A stretch of DNA of 15,097 nt from JASEFH01 sp034679905. Lineage in GTDB: Archaea > Halobacteriota > Methanomicrobia > Methanomicrobiales > JACTUA01. The stretch is from positions 1 to 15,097 of the forward strand of contig JAXDAH010000106.1 of NCBI GenBank assembly GCA_034679905.1, given 5' to 3'. Of this stretch, positions 1 to 6,617 are shown piece by piece. The position numbers were made by a program, and so were the translations under genes. The notes below the pieces were generated by a model, which saw nothing but the letters and a program-made list of their open reading frames with translations, had not been told where the DNA came from and searched no databases. How positions within the stretch are numbered: the first letter of the stretch is position 1; every line of letters starts with the position of its first letter.

Positions 1-332
1 CTTCACCGTCGCCCTCGCCACGATCGAATCCCGACGCACAGCCGTTGCGAGATCCTTCTCAGCCGGTATGGGCTGACAGTCCCGACATATCCTGCCGCGA
101 TGGCGCAGATGCCGTGCATCTGCATTACGGCCGGGGATGGTGCAGGCCAATCCGGGACGGCGAGGGATACGCATGCCGCATGCATCACTCTTCAGGAGGG
201 GAGACGATGCGGCGGCAGCATGGCGCGCCGTCGGGGGCTTACCGGCGCATCCTGTCTGTGCGGTAAGCTGCCTCCTGTACACTCGTATCTCTCCCCCGAA
301 GGCAGGATGGGACGCGATCCCTGCTACTGGCG
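1..332. other. Region without a convincing gene
   Basis: No frame shows recognisable protein features on either strand. It holds a perfect 8-bp inverted repeat with a 3-nt spacer at 105-123 and an 8-bp GGCGCGCC palindrome near 222. A 19-codon frame at 207-266 (plus) follows a strong Shine-Dalgarno but encodes nothing recognisable. The part nearest 332 is the 3' flank of arcS. Confidence 0.5.
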
Positions 333-1964
333 CTACAGCCTCTTTATCTTGCGCACCTTCACGGCGGCACCGCGGGTGGAATGCCGCATCTCGTACGCGC
401 TCATGAGCGCCCTTCCTGTTCCCAGGAGGGCATCGTTCTGCACCAGCACCTCGTCTCCCTCCAGGATCTCGGGATCGACGGAGAGAATGCCGGGCACCAG
501 GATATCCCCCTGCGGGACGAAATCCCCGATCGTGACGCGATAGCCCTCATCCAGCATGCTCCAGCCCTCAAAGGTCGGCTTGAAAAGCCCCGTCTCGGGA
601 TCGATGCTGAAGAGCTGCGTCCGACCGCGAACGACGATCTGCTCGCTGTACCTCCCCCGGATGGAGAGCCCTGCAGTGTCTGCAGCCGTGCCGAACTGCC
701 AGGAGAGCACGCCGTCGATCCGATCCTCCTTCCCCTTCGGCTCGCCCTCCAGGGCATGCCGCAGGGCGGCGATCGAGGCCTCGTCCGTCGGACTGCCGCT
801 GACGGTCCGCTCGAGCTCGATCGCGCATGCGGAGGCCGCCATCTCTGCGGCGCGGAGCGCTCCGCCGCCCAGGTGGGCGATCACCCGGCGGTAGGAATGG
901 GATCGGAAGTACTCCGCGAGGACCGATGCGGTGAAGTGGAGCTCCTCTCGATCCCAGTAGCCGGTCACCGGCACGTCGTAGTGGGCGGCTGGATAGACGC
1001 GCTCCAGCTCGCGGGGCACCAGCGCCAGGGGCGATGTGACGATCAGCTCGTGCGCCCGCCCGGCGACGGCAGCGATGAACTTGCGGTGGCTCTGCGAGGT
1101 GGAATACGGCTTTCTGGCAGAGCATGGCAGGAGCACGGCGACCGTATGCCCGGCGGGTTTCCGGTACCGCTGCACCACCCGCTCAGCGAACCGCTGCACC
1201 TCCGTCCGCCGCAGAGAGTCGGAGGTGGTCGCCAGCAGGGGTGCGGGTCGGGCGATGGGAACGTAGCGGCCGATGAACGCCTGCCTCGCATCCAGATGGC
1301 GGAGGATGGCGACCTGGGAGGGATCGAGCCGGCTCCGCGCCTCCATCAGATCCCGCAGGCGGGATCGCTCCACGAAGTGGGAGGCGGTTCTGATAGCGCT
1401 CTCAAGGGCGGCACGGTTGTGCTCGAAGAGGTCCCCGCTGCGGCAACCCGAACAGGAGCAGAGCTGGTCCCCGGTCTCCGCGGGCAACTCCCCCTCCCCG
1501 GTGCAGAAGAGTCCCCGTGCCGTGCAGAGGTCCACCGCACGGAAGTCGAAGAGATCGAAACCCGTATAGAGGAGCATGTGAACGTTCCCCGGCACTGCCG
1601 CCGCTGGAGCGTACCAGACGGTGTCCGACGGGACCTGCTCCTTCAGCTGCACGAGCCATGCAACGTACTGGCGCGGATTGGAGAGGGCGGTGTGCCAGTT
1701 GGAGACCATCACCACCGCACCGCCCGGTACATCCGCGCGGGAGTGGGGGTGGAGGATGAGGGGTTCGCCGGGCCCGGATTGGTGATACCGCGCCACGAAG
1801 TCCGCGTCTGCAAGCAGTGGCACGTGGGAGAGGGGGCGCGATGCGAGACCCGGGAAGATCTCCTCCATCTCCTGGGCGGACGGGAGGGGTATCGTCCTGC
1901 CGTCCAGGTTCAGGCGCCCCGTACGGGCAAGCCCATCCCTCTTCCGGATCTCAAAGCGGATCAT
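333..1964 (-). CDS. arcS: Archaeosine synthase ArcS (TgtA2), alpha subunit
   Basis: ArcS acts after TgtA: it attaches lysine to the nitrile of preQ0 at position 15 of tRNA, and a radical-SAM partner (RaSEA, not in this window) then yields archaeosine. The 543-residue product has a degenerate TGT-like N-terminal half with a Cys cluster (C169, C171, C174, then H182), the ArcS signature PCSxxKPYxxSxSH at about 280-293 and a C-terminal PUA RNA-binding domain at about 465-543. The reaction and signature are known for the family; the motif itself is plainly visible. I chose the ATG at 1964 because AGGAG lies 8 nt upstream and homologues begin near this MIRFEIRKRDG segment; an upstream in-frame ATG at 1991 would add nine residues. 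The start lies 14 nt inside the end of tgtA, so the two are very probably co-transcribed and translationally coupled. Confidence 0.93.
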   Translation of the reverse strand: MIRFEIRKRDGLARTGRLNLDGRTIPLPSAQEMEEIFPGLASRPLSHVPLLADADFVARYHQSGPGEPLILHPHSRADVPGGAVVMVSNWHTALSNPRQYVAWLVQLKEQVPSDTVWYAPAAAVPGNVHMLLYTGFDLFDFRAVDLCTARGLFCTGEGELPAETGDQLCSCSGCRSGDLFEHNRAALESAIRTASHFVERSRLRDLMEARSRLDPSQVAILRHLDARQAFIGRYVPIARPAPLLATTSDSLRRTEVQRFAERVVQRYRKPAGHTVAVLLPCSARKPYSTSQSHRKFIAAVAGRAHELIVTSPLALVPRELERVYPAAHYDVPVTGYWDREELHFTASVLAEYFRSHSYRRVIAHLGGGALRAAEMAASACAIELERTVSGSPTDEASIAALRHALEGEPKGKEDRIDGVLSWQFGTAADTAGLSIRGRYSEQIVVRGRTQLFSIDPETGLFKPTFEGWSMLDEGYRVTIGDFVPQGDILVPGILSVDPEILEGDEVLVQNDALLGTGRALMSAYEMRHSTRGAAVKVRKIKRL

Positions 1965-3396
1965 ACAGCACTCCTGCATCGGGAATCTCATCTTCGACGA
2001 TCCGACGCCAGTGGTCGCTACAGGCGATGGTGAACGTGGAGCCCGGATGCGCTTTCATCAAGCGGCGGATCCCCCGGCACCCGGCCCGCACCATATCGGC
2101 ATCCCAGGATGGCACCTCGCTCTGCCCGATGGGAAAGGTCTCCGAGAGCTCGGGGGGATAAGCGCCAAAGGGCGGCTTGAAGAGGAGCACCTCGTCATAG
2201 CCCGATCGGGGCCGTCCGTCCATGAGGATCAGCACCGTCTCTTTGAGGGGAATCCGTCCGATCACGTCGGCGAAGCGGTGCACCTCGGTGCGATCGCAGC
2301 TCTCCGAACCGCGGTAGAAGAAACGCCGTTTGGAGACTCGGTCCAGGGGCTCCAGCTCCGGAGTGCGTGCGAGGAGGTAGCGGTAGCCCTCCAGGAGGCG
2401 CGGGTGGCTTCGGCACCGCTCGTCCACCAGCTCGAAGAGGACGCCGTCCTGGATCGCCTGGCGGATCCGATCGATCTCCGCCAGGCTGACGAGCAGGTTG
2501 TGGCGCGCCAGGAGATACTCTTGATTTTCGGCTTTCCGCACCTCCTCCGGCGAATAGTTCCTGCAGACCTCGCAGGCGCAGGGAAACTCACGGAGATCTT
2601 CCAGGTGCAGACTCCCGTAGGGTGTCAGGTAGCGCCCCTCGCGGGCGTAGAGGGCGTAGGCGGCGGAGTCGAAGAGATCGCACCCCATCGCCACGGCAAG
2701 GGCGAACATCGACGGGTGGCCGGCTCCGAAGAGGTGGACGCACGCGGCTGGCGACAGCTCCCGTTTTGCGGCCAGCACTACTTCGACGAGCTCGCGGTAG
2801 CGGTAACTCTCCATCAGCGGGACAACGGCTCCGATGGGACAGAGGTCGAACGATAACGCCCGGACTGCCCGAGCGGCCTTCTCCCGCAGATCGGGGTGGA
2901 TCCCGCCCTGCACGGGCCCGGCGATATCGGCATCCGAAAAGGTCTCTTTCGCCTCGTTCAGCCGGGAGAGCGTGACGGCAAGGTCGTTCTCGGCGGTGGC
3001 GCGATCCGCCTGCGGCGAGGTGGGGATGTCCAGCGGCACCAGGATGTCGCTTCCTATCGCCTGCTGGAATGCAAGGGTCTCCCGATTGCTGATCTCGACC
3101 TGTCCATACACCGAGAGCTGGTACGAACCCGAATCGGTCATGATGATGCCGTCGAAATCCAGAATCCTGTGCAGACCGCACTCGAGAGCGCGTGCACGGA
3201 ACTCGTCGCTGCGGTAGAAGATATAGGCGTTCGTGATCAGGGCCTCGACGCCCAGCTTCGCCATCTCTGCAGGGGGGACGAGGGGCAGGTGGGGATTCAC
3301 GACAGGGAGCAGGGCGGGGGTCGAGAGGGTCTTTGAACCTGCTCTCAATCTTCCGGTGCGTGCGGCGATATCCTTCTCGGTGACTTCGAACTGCAT
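1951..3396 (-). CDS. tgtA: tRNA-guanine(15) transglycosylase (archaeosine TGT)
   Basis: It exchanges guanine-15 in the tRNA D-loop for preQ0, the first tRNA-level step of archaeosine synthesis. The TIM-barrel is clear: TDSGSYQL holds the acid/base Asp (D88), PVQGGIHPD forms the substrate loop at 161-169, and HLFGAGHPSM followed by GCDLFDSAAY holds the probable nucleophile D243. The zinc site is C273, C275, C278 and H299. At 481 residues it is about 100 shorter than Pyrococcus TgtA and ends after the C1/C2-like region with no PUA domain; in this operon the PUA is carried by ArcS. The ATG at 3396 has GGGAGATCAC just upstream, a good archaeal Shine-Dalgarno. It is the first gene of a two-gene operon with arcS. 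Confidence 0.96.
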   Translation of the reverse strand: MQFEVTEKDIAARTGRLRAGSKTLSTPALLPVVNPHLPLVPPAEMAKLGVEALITNAYIFYRSDEFRARALECGLHRILDFDGIIMTDSGSYQLSVYGQVEISNRETLAFQQAIGSDILVPLDIPTSPQADRATAENDLAVTLSRLNEAKETFSDADIAGPVQGGIHPDLREKAARAVRALSFDLCPIGAVVPLMESYRYRELVEVVLAAKRELSPAACVHLFGAGHPSMFALAVAMGCDLFDSAAYALYAREGRYLTPYGSLHLEDLREFPCACEVCRNYSPEEVRKAENQEYLLARHNLLVSLAEIDRIRQAIQDGVLFELVDERCRSHPRLLEGYRYLLARTPELEPLDRVSKRRFFYRGSESCDRTEVHRFADVIGRIPLKETVLILMDGRPRSGYDEVLLFKPPFGAYPPELSETFPIGQSEVPSWDADMVRAGCRGIRRLMKAHPGSTFTIACSDHWRRIVEDEIPDAGVLYDPL

Positions 3397-3512
3397 GTGA
3401 TCTCCCTATGTCGGGTGGGTTTAGGTATGTCCTGCCGGCGTGAATAACCTTTGCCAGAAGAGGATCCGTTCCCCGATCCAGCAGGCGCTGTTCCGATTCT
3501 GGTAGCTGCAGC

Positions 3513-3536
3513 CTCTCCGAAATCTATTTCAGAGAG
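3513..3536. promoter_or_regulatory. 24-bp imperfect dyad upstream of the small gene at 3559
   Basis: The arms CTCT and GAAAT are mirrored by ATTTC and AGAG, giving symmetry at 20 of 24 positions around a CT centre. It ends 22 nt before the ATG at 3559 and overlaps the AT-rich stretch AATCTATTTC where a TATA element would lie. The geometry suits an operator for a homodimeric repressor. No regulator is identified. Confidence 0.4.
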
Positions 3537-3558
3537 CGGGGTCTTCCAGGATCGGCTT

Positions 3559-3798
3559 ATGGATGCCGATGAAGTCTGGAGGAGCATGCTCGGGGAGCGG
3601 GAGATGGAGGAGGCGGAGCGGATCATCCAGCGGGATCTGCAGCTGCACATTGCGGCCGGGAGGGAGTTCAATGCCGAGCGGATCGACTGGTACCGCTACG
3701 GCCTCGTCTGCGGGATGCAGCTCTGCATGCGGCTCTTCTCCGACGACAGAGAGGATATGGTGCGGAGCATCCGGAAGCGGATCCAGGAGAGGTTCTGA
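3559..3798 (+). CDS. Small uncharacterised protein, 79 residues
   Basis: I do not recognise this protein. It looks coding because of its strong third-position GC and a coherent, charged helical composition. The N-terminal half is rich in Glu and Arg (REMEEAERIIQRDLQL), followed by an amphipathic segment around RIDWYRYGLVCGMQLCMRLF with two Cys, and a basic C-terminus. It has no signal peptide or membrane segment, so it should be cytoplasmic. I chose the ATG at 3559 because AGGATCGG precedes it; the frame stays open upstream to a TTG at 3451, but that would cross the dyad at 3513-3536 and add a low-quality N-terminus. It converges on the minus-strand gene at 3843-4154 with 44 nt between them. 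The dyad suggests its own regulation. Confidence 0.6.
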   Translation: MDADEVWRSMLGEREMEEAERIIQRDLQLHIAAGREFNAERIDWYRYGLVCGMQLCMRLFSDDREDMVRSIRKRIQERF

Positions 3799-3842
3799 AA
3801 AAGTGCTGCTTGTCTGCGCTCGGGAGGTACGGGAGCGGACCA

Positions 3843-4154
3843 CTACCGCTGGCACTCTTCCCTGTCCCGCTGGATCTTCTCGATCTCCTCTTTCCTCTCC
3901 CACCAGGCACAGGGATCCATGCGCTCGAACCTGCCGAGGGGCGGGCATCCTCTGGCCGTATGGCGGGCCAGCTTCTCCGTCTCCGTGAGATCCACGACGG
4001 GGCGGATATCGATCACCCTCACTCCCTGCCGCTGCGGTATGACGGTCAACGGACGTGCACCCTTCTCCAGCTCGTCGAGCTCCCGGAAGAAGTCGTACAG
4101 CGGGCTCGACTCCCGGATGCGAAGCGTTCTTAGCTTGCGTCGTTCAACTGTCAG
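3843..4154 (-). CDS. Uncharacterised protein with an apparent CTG start
   Basis: I do not recognise the family. The 103-residue product is charged and soluble: an N-terminal segment ERRKLRTLRIRESSPLYDFF, a likely helix RELDELEKG, a strand-like TVIPQRQGVRVIDIRPVVDL, then RGCPPLGRF, WW and a Lys/Glu-rich helix at the C-terminus, with Cys at 70, 82 and 101. Codon use is typical of the window at least from residue 14. No ATG, GTG or TTG lies between the upstream stop (TAG at 4176-4178) and residue 37. Instead GAGGAGG sits 6 nt upstream of a CTG at 4154, so I place the start there. A TTG at 4049 would give 68 residues and discard coding-like sequence. It lies 111 nt downstream of the AMMECR1 gene on the same strand and may share its transcript. 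Confidence 0.6.
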   Translation of the reverse strand: MTVERRKLRTLRIRESSPLYDFFRELDELEKGARPLTVIPQRQGVRVIDIRPVVDLTETEKLARHTARGCPPLGRFERMDPCAWWERKEEIEKIQRDREECQR

Positions 4155-4265
4155 CTCGTTCCTCCTCGGTTCCGTCTATCTGGGGTGTTCAATGCCGCCG
4201 GGCATGTACTACTGCGGCTGTGCGCCGCTCCTGCCATGCAATTGCCGGATCCGCAGAGAAACCGT

Positions 4266-4832
4266 TCATACCCGATCTTCAGTAAATATCTGCCCTTCAA
4301 ATGTGAATACCTCCGCATCCGCCGACTTCCAGCAATCCTCCGGGAGGCCTGCTTTATGGCAGGTGTGGGCGAGGAACTCCTCGCTGTTCCAGCCGTACTC
4401 TTCCGGAACCTGCGGGAGCAGAAGACCGCTCGTACCCCAGCCCCGGACGATGAGACCATGCCGGCCCACGTTCACCATCTTCGGTCGAAGAGCAGGGGGA
4501 CCCATGAGCGGCTCGGGCGTGGTGAGGACGGTCACCTCCAGTTGCAGAGCGGCGAGTTCGCCATCCCATACCGGCGGGAACCGTGGATCCTCCATGCCTG
4601 CCGACACCGCCGCTTCGACGATCGCGTCACGGAGGGCCATGATAGGATAGGGCAGGCCAATACAGCCGCGGAGCATGCCTCCCTTTTTGATGGTGACGAA
4701 CACCCCCCGCTTCTCATCGAAGACCGAAGGCATATGCGGCACCTGCAGACGCTCCTTTCGAACCGCGCTCTCCAGTGCGCGGCGGGCCAGCTGGAGTGCG
4801 GCAGATCCTTCATCCCGGGTCAGCACAGTCAT
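4266..4832 (-). CDS. AMMECR1-domain protein
   Basis: This is a 188-residue protein of the AMMECR1 family, found in archaea, bacteria and eukaryotes and still without an established biochemical activity. The invariant LRGCIG motif is at 54-59, followed by the typical DPRFPPV, LEVTVLT and the run HGLIVRGWGTSGLLLPQVPEE, ending with GWNSEEFLAHTCHKAGL. These are seen directly and match the whole family length. I chose the ATG at 4832 because a TATA-like TATAAATA (minus strand, 4865-4858) lies about 30 nt upstream with no Shine-Dalgarno, which fits a leaderless mRNA. An in-frame ATG at 4847 would add five residues. It diverges from the RNase P RNA gene with only 33 nt between them. The function cannot be derived from context. 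Confidence 0.92.
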   Translation of the reverse strand: MTVLTRDEGSAALQLARRALESAVRKERLQVPHMPSVFDEKRGVFVTIKKGGMLRGCIGLPYPIMALRDAIVEAAVSAGMEDPRFPPVWDGELAALQLEVTVLTTPEPLMGPPALRPKMVNVGRHGLIVRGWGTSGLLLPQVPEEYGWNSEEFLAHTCHKAGLPEDCWKSADAEVFTFEGQIFTEDRV

Positions 4833-4865
4833 AAGTAGTAAATACATAACAATCCAATATTTATA
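4833..4865. promoter_or_regulatory. Interleaved divergent promoters (AMMECR1 gene / RNase P RNA)
   Basis: On the minus strand TATAAATA at 4865-4858 is placed to start the AMMECR1 mRNA at or next to its ATG. On the plus strand TAAATACA at 4839-4846 is about 25 nt from the mapped 5' end of the RNase P RNA helix P1 at 4866. Each TATA element lies nearer the opposite gene, and their centres are about 19 bp apart, so two preinitiation complexes could hardly form together. Confidence 0.55.
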
Positions 4866-5205
4866 GGAGAGGGAGAGTGCAGCCGACGGTGGCCGTCTGC
4901 GGCCGCTGAGGAAAGTCCCCCCACCCACCAGGCACGCAGCCGCATGCAAATGCGGATGGCGAGAGCCATGGCAATGACACAGAAACGCCACGGCCCATGG
5001 ATAGCCATGAAACGACCGAGCTTCCCCGTGAAGCGAGAAGCGAAGAGCGAGCTAACTCGTTGAGCGTAACCATGGGATACGTTGAAACGGTGAACCCCTG
5101 CGGGTGCAAGCCAGAACAGGGCATTCGATCGCCTGGTATCAGCCCGGGTATGGCGCGTTAGCTGAATGCTGCACAGAACTGAAGGGGGCTTACTCCTCCG
5201 ACTCC
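4866..5205 (+). ncRNA. rnpB: RNase P RNA (archaeal type)
   Basis: This is the catalytic RNA of RNase P, which removes 5' leaders from pre-tRNA. Conserved region I, GAGGAAAGTC, is at 4908-4917. The 3' conserved region is present as ACAGAA at 5173-5178 followed by GGGGGCTTAC, which together with region I makes helix P4. Internal conserved stretches include GAAACGGTGAACCCC near 5084-5098 and GCAAGCCAGAACAGGGC near 5106-5122. The ends were set by helix P1: GGAGAGGGAG at 4866-4875 pairs with CTCCGACTCC at 5196-5205 through two GGAG/CTCC blocks and a 2x2 internal loop. The length of about 340 nt is in the usual archaeal range. Exact termini are approximate by a few bases. Confidence 0.95.
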
Positions 5206-5233
5206 GTATCTGCAACCGCTTTTGAATGCACAG

Positions 5234-5241
5234 TTTATATA
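5234..5241 (+). promoter_or_regulatory. TATA box of the HTH-CBS gene
   Basis: TTTATATA starts 33 nt upstream of the ATG at 5267, and no Shine-Dalgarno precedes the ATG. This distance predicts transcription starting at or within a few bases of the start codon. The box begins only about 30 nt after the RNase P RNA ends. Confidence 0.6.
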
Positions 5242-5266
5242 TCGGTTTGCCGCTATCAGTATTCCG

Positions 5267-5821
5267 ATGCATATCCCGACACCGACCGAGCTCAAGGCTA
5301 AAAGAATCGCCCTTGGGCTGAAACAGGCTGACGTTGCCGCACGGGCGGGTATCAGCCAGTCCATGGTGGCACGGATAGAGGCGGGAAGCGTGGACCCCCG
5401 CCTGAGCACCCTCACAAAGATCGTCCAGGTTCTGAATTCGGCAGAGCGGCCTGCACTCACGGCGGCGGATGTGATGCATACTCCCGTCATCAGCGTGGCA
5501 CCCCGCGATGCCATCCAGGATGCGGTCCAGCTGATGAAGGACCGGACACTCTCGTATCTCCCCGTTCTCGAAAACGGCATTCCCATCGGATGCATCTCGG
5601 AGGTGTCGATCATCGACGCGATGGGGCGGGAGGGTCTGCAGAGGGGAAACCGGGGTATTGTCCGAGATTTTTTGGAGCCGTGCGCACCTACCATCCCCGC
5701 GGATACCGCTATAGAGACGGTGATCCACCTCCTCCAGCAGCACCACGCCGTGCTCGTGGTGGAGCAGGCGGGGGTGGTCGGCGTGATCACCCGGCACGAC
5801 CTGATCGCACTTCTACTCTAG
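5267..5821 (+). CDS. XRE-type HTH regulator with two CBS domains
   Basis: The 184-residue protein combines a DNA-binding and a nucleotide-sensing module. Residues 8-58 form a Cro/C1-type helix-turn-helix (ELKAKRIALGLKQADVAARAGISQSMVARIEAG, read in two parts). Residues about 66-119 and 132-184 form a CBS pair, with TPVISVAPRDAIQDAVQLM in the first and a Bateman-type AVLVVEQAGVVGVITRHDL in the second. CBS pairs commonly bind adenine nucleotides or SAM; the ligand and target here are unknown. The ATG at 5267 is chosen from the TATA spacing and because the HTH follows at once; a TTG at 5222 would lie upstream of the TATA box. The stop TAG at 5819-5821 shares the CTAG palindrome with the stop of tpiA on the other strand. 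Confidence in the domains is high, in a regulatory role moderate. Confidence 0.92.
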   Translation: MHIPTPTELKAKRIALGLKQADVAARAGISQSMVARIEAGSVDPRLSTLTKIVQVLNSAERPALTAADVMHTPVISVAPRDAIQDAVQLMKDRTLSYLPVLENGIPIGCISEVSIIDAMGREGLQRGNRGIVRDFLEPCAPTIPADTAIETVIHLLQQHHAVLVVEQAGVVGVITRHDLIALLL

Positions 5822-6486
5822 AGGAGCCTCACGAGATCCTGCAGCACTGCCCGGGGCTCCCCGGCCTTGACCACGCTGGAAGCAAGAAGAACGCCATCCG
5901 TTCCGAGATCCGCGGCGATCCGGACGCACTCAGCAGACTGGATTCCGGCGCCGGTCAGGACCTTTACATCCGGGTTGACCCGGTGTGCCGCCGCCACCGA
6001 GCGTTCGATGATCCCCGGATCCGCTTTGGCGACCGAGATGCCGCTCCCGATCAGCTCCGGCGGCTCGACCGCCACGTAGGTGGGGTTCAGCGCCGCCGCA
6101 GCGCCGGTGGTGGCATCGTTGTTGGTACAGACGACGGTCTTCAGGCCCGCCTCCGAACAGGCACGGACACTCGCCTCGATCCCCGCAAGTGTCAACCGGC
6201 GCTCGGAGTGGTTGATGAGCGTCCCGACCGCGCCTGCGAGCCGGACCACCTCTGCCGTGATATGCCCGGTGTAGGCGCCGGGAGAGACGCCATCCACGTG
6301 CTGTGCATAGACCGGTATCTCATAGTGCCGGCTGATGCGGTGCAGTTCTGTCGCCACCGGCGCAACCCCGATCGTGACGCCGCTCTCCGCCGCCACATCC
6401 CGCGCAGCCCGTGCGATGAGGTCCGCCCTGCCGCCGGTTCCCTCGCGGAAGGACTTGAAGTTGACCAGAATGATTGGAGAAGCCAT
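5818..6486 (-). CDS. tpiA: Triosephosphate isomerase, archaeal type
   Basis: It interconverts dihydroxyacetone phosphate and glyceraldehyde 3-phosphate in glycolysis and gluconeogenesis, in the cytoplasm. All catalytic residues are present: N9 and K11 in LVNFKSF, H93 in LINHSERR and E141 in YVAVEPPELIGSG. The phosphate-binding LTGAGI at 177-182 and GVLLASSVVKA near 198-208 complete the barrel. At 222 residues it is the short archaeal form, which is usually tetrameric. The ATG at 6486 is about 30 nt from a minus-strand ATACTTTAAG (6516-6507), which suggests a leaderless or very short-leader transcript. It converges on the HTH-CBS gene and overlaps it by 4 bp. Confidence 0.97.
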   Translation of the reverse strand: MASPIILVNFKSFREGTGGRADLIARAARDVAAESGVTIGVAPVATELHRISRHYEIPVYAQHVDGVSPGAYTGHITAEVVRLAGAVGTLINHSERRLTLAGIEASVRACSEAGLKTVVCTNNDATTGAAAALNPTYVAVEPPELIGSGISVAKADPGIIERSVAAAHRVNPDVKVLTGAGIQSAECVRIAADLGTDGVLLASSVVKAGEPRAVLQDLVRLL

Positions 6487-6506
6487 ACATACCGTTCCTT
6501 CTCCTG

Positions 6507-6516
6507 CTTAAAGTAT
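6507..6516 (-). promoter_or_regulatory. TATA-like element of tpiA
   Basis: ATACTTTAAG on the minus strand begins 30 nt before the tpiA ATG. The sequence departs somewhat from the TTTATATA consensus, but the spacing fits initiation at the start codon. Confidence 0.45.
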
Positions 6517-6617
6517 CTTGGGGCGTGAATTCTCGAGAGTCCCGGCCGTCCTGCCTTCACATATGTTCTTACAGCCCGGTACGCGTGTAATCCTGCTAAA
6601 ATCCGCCCTCTTGTCAC

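Noticed and set aside
381..2033. Long plus-strand open frame of 550 codons opposite arcS
   Set aside because: It mirrors arcS, which has unmistakable ArcS motifs. The plus-strand product is a His/Gly/Arg-rich composition typical of an antisense shadow in GC-rich DNA.
4176..4205. ATG at 4205 in frame with the CTG-start gene, interrupted by TAG, as a possible pyrrolysine codon
   Set aside because: The nine codons before TAG look random, a strong Shine-Dalgarno lies after the TAG, and nothing else in the window suggests pyrrolysine use.
4829..5797. Minus-strand frame of 322 codons across the RNase P RNA and HTH-CBS gene
   Set aside because: It crosses the RNase P RNA and is antisense to the HTH-CBS coding frame. 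Its product shows no domain.
5590..6528. Plus-strand frame of 312 codons over tpiA
   Set aside because: It is antisense to tpiA and Arg/Asp-rich with no motif, while tpiA has all catalytic residues.
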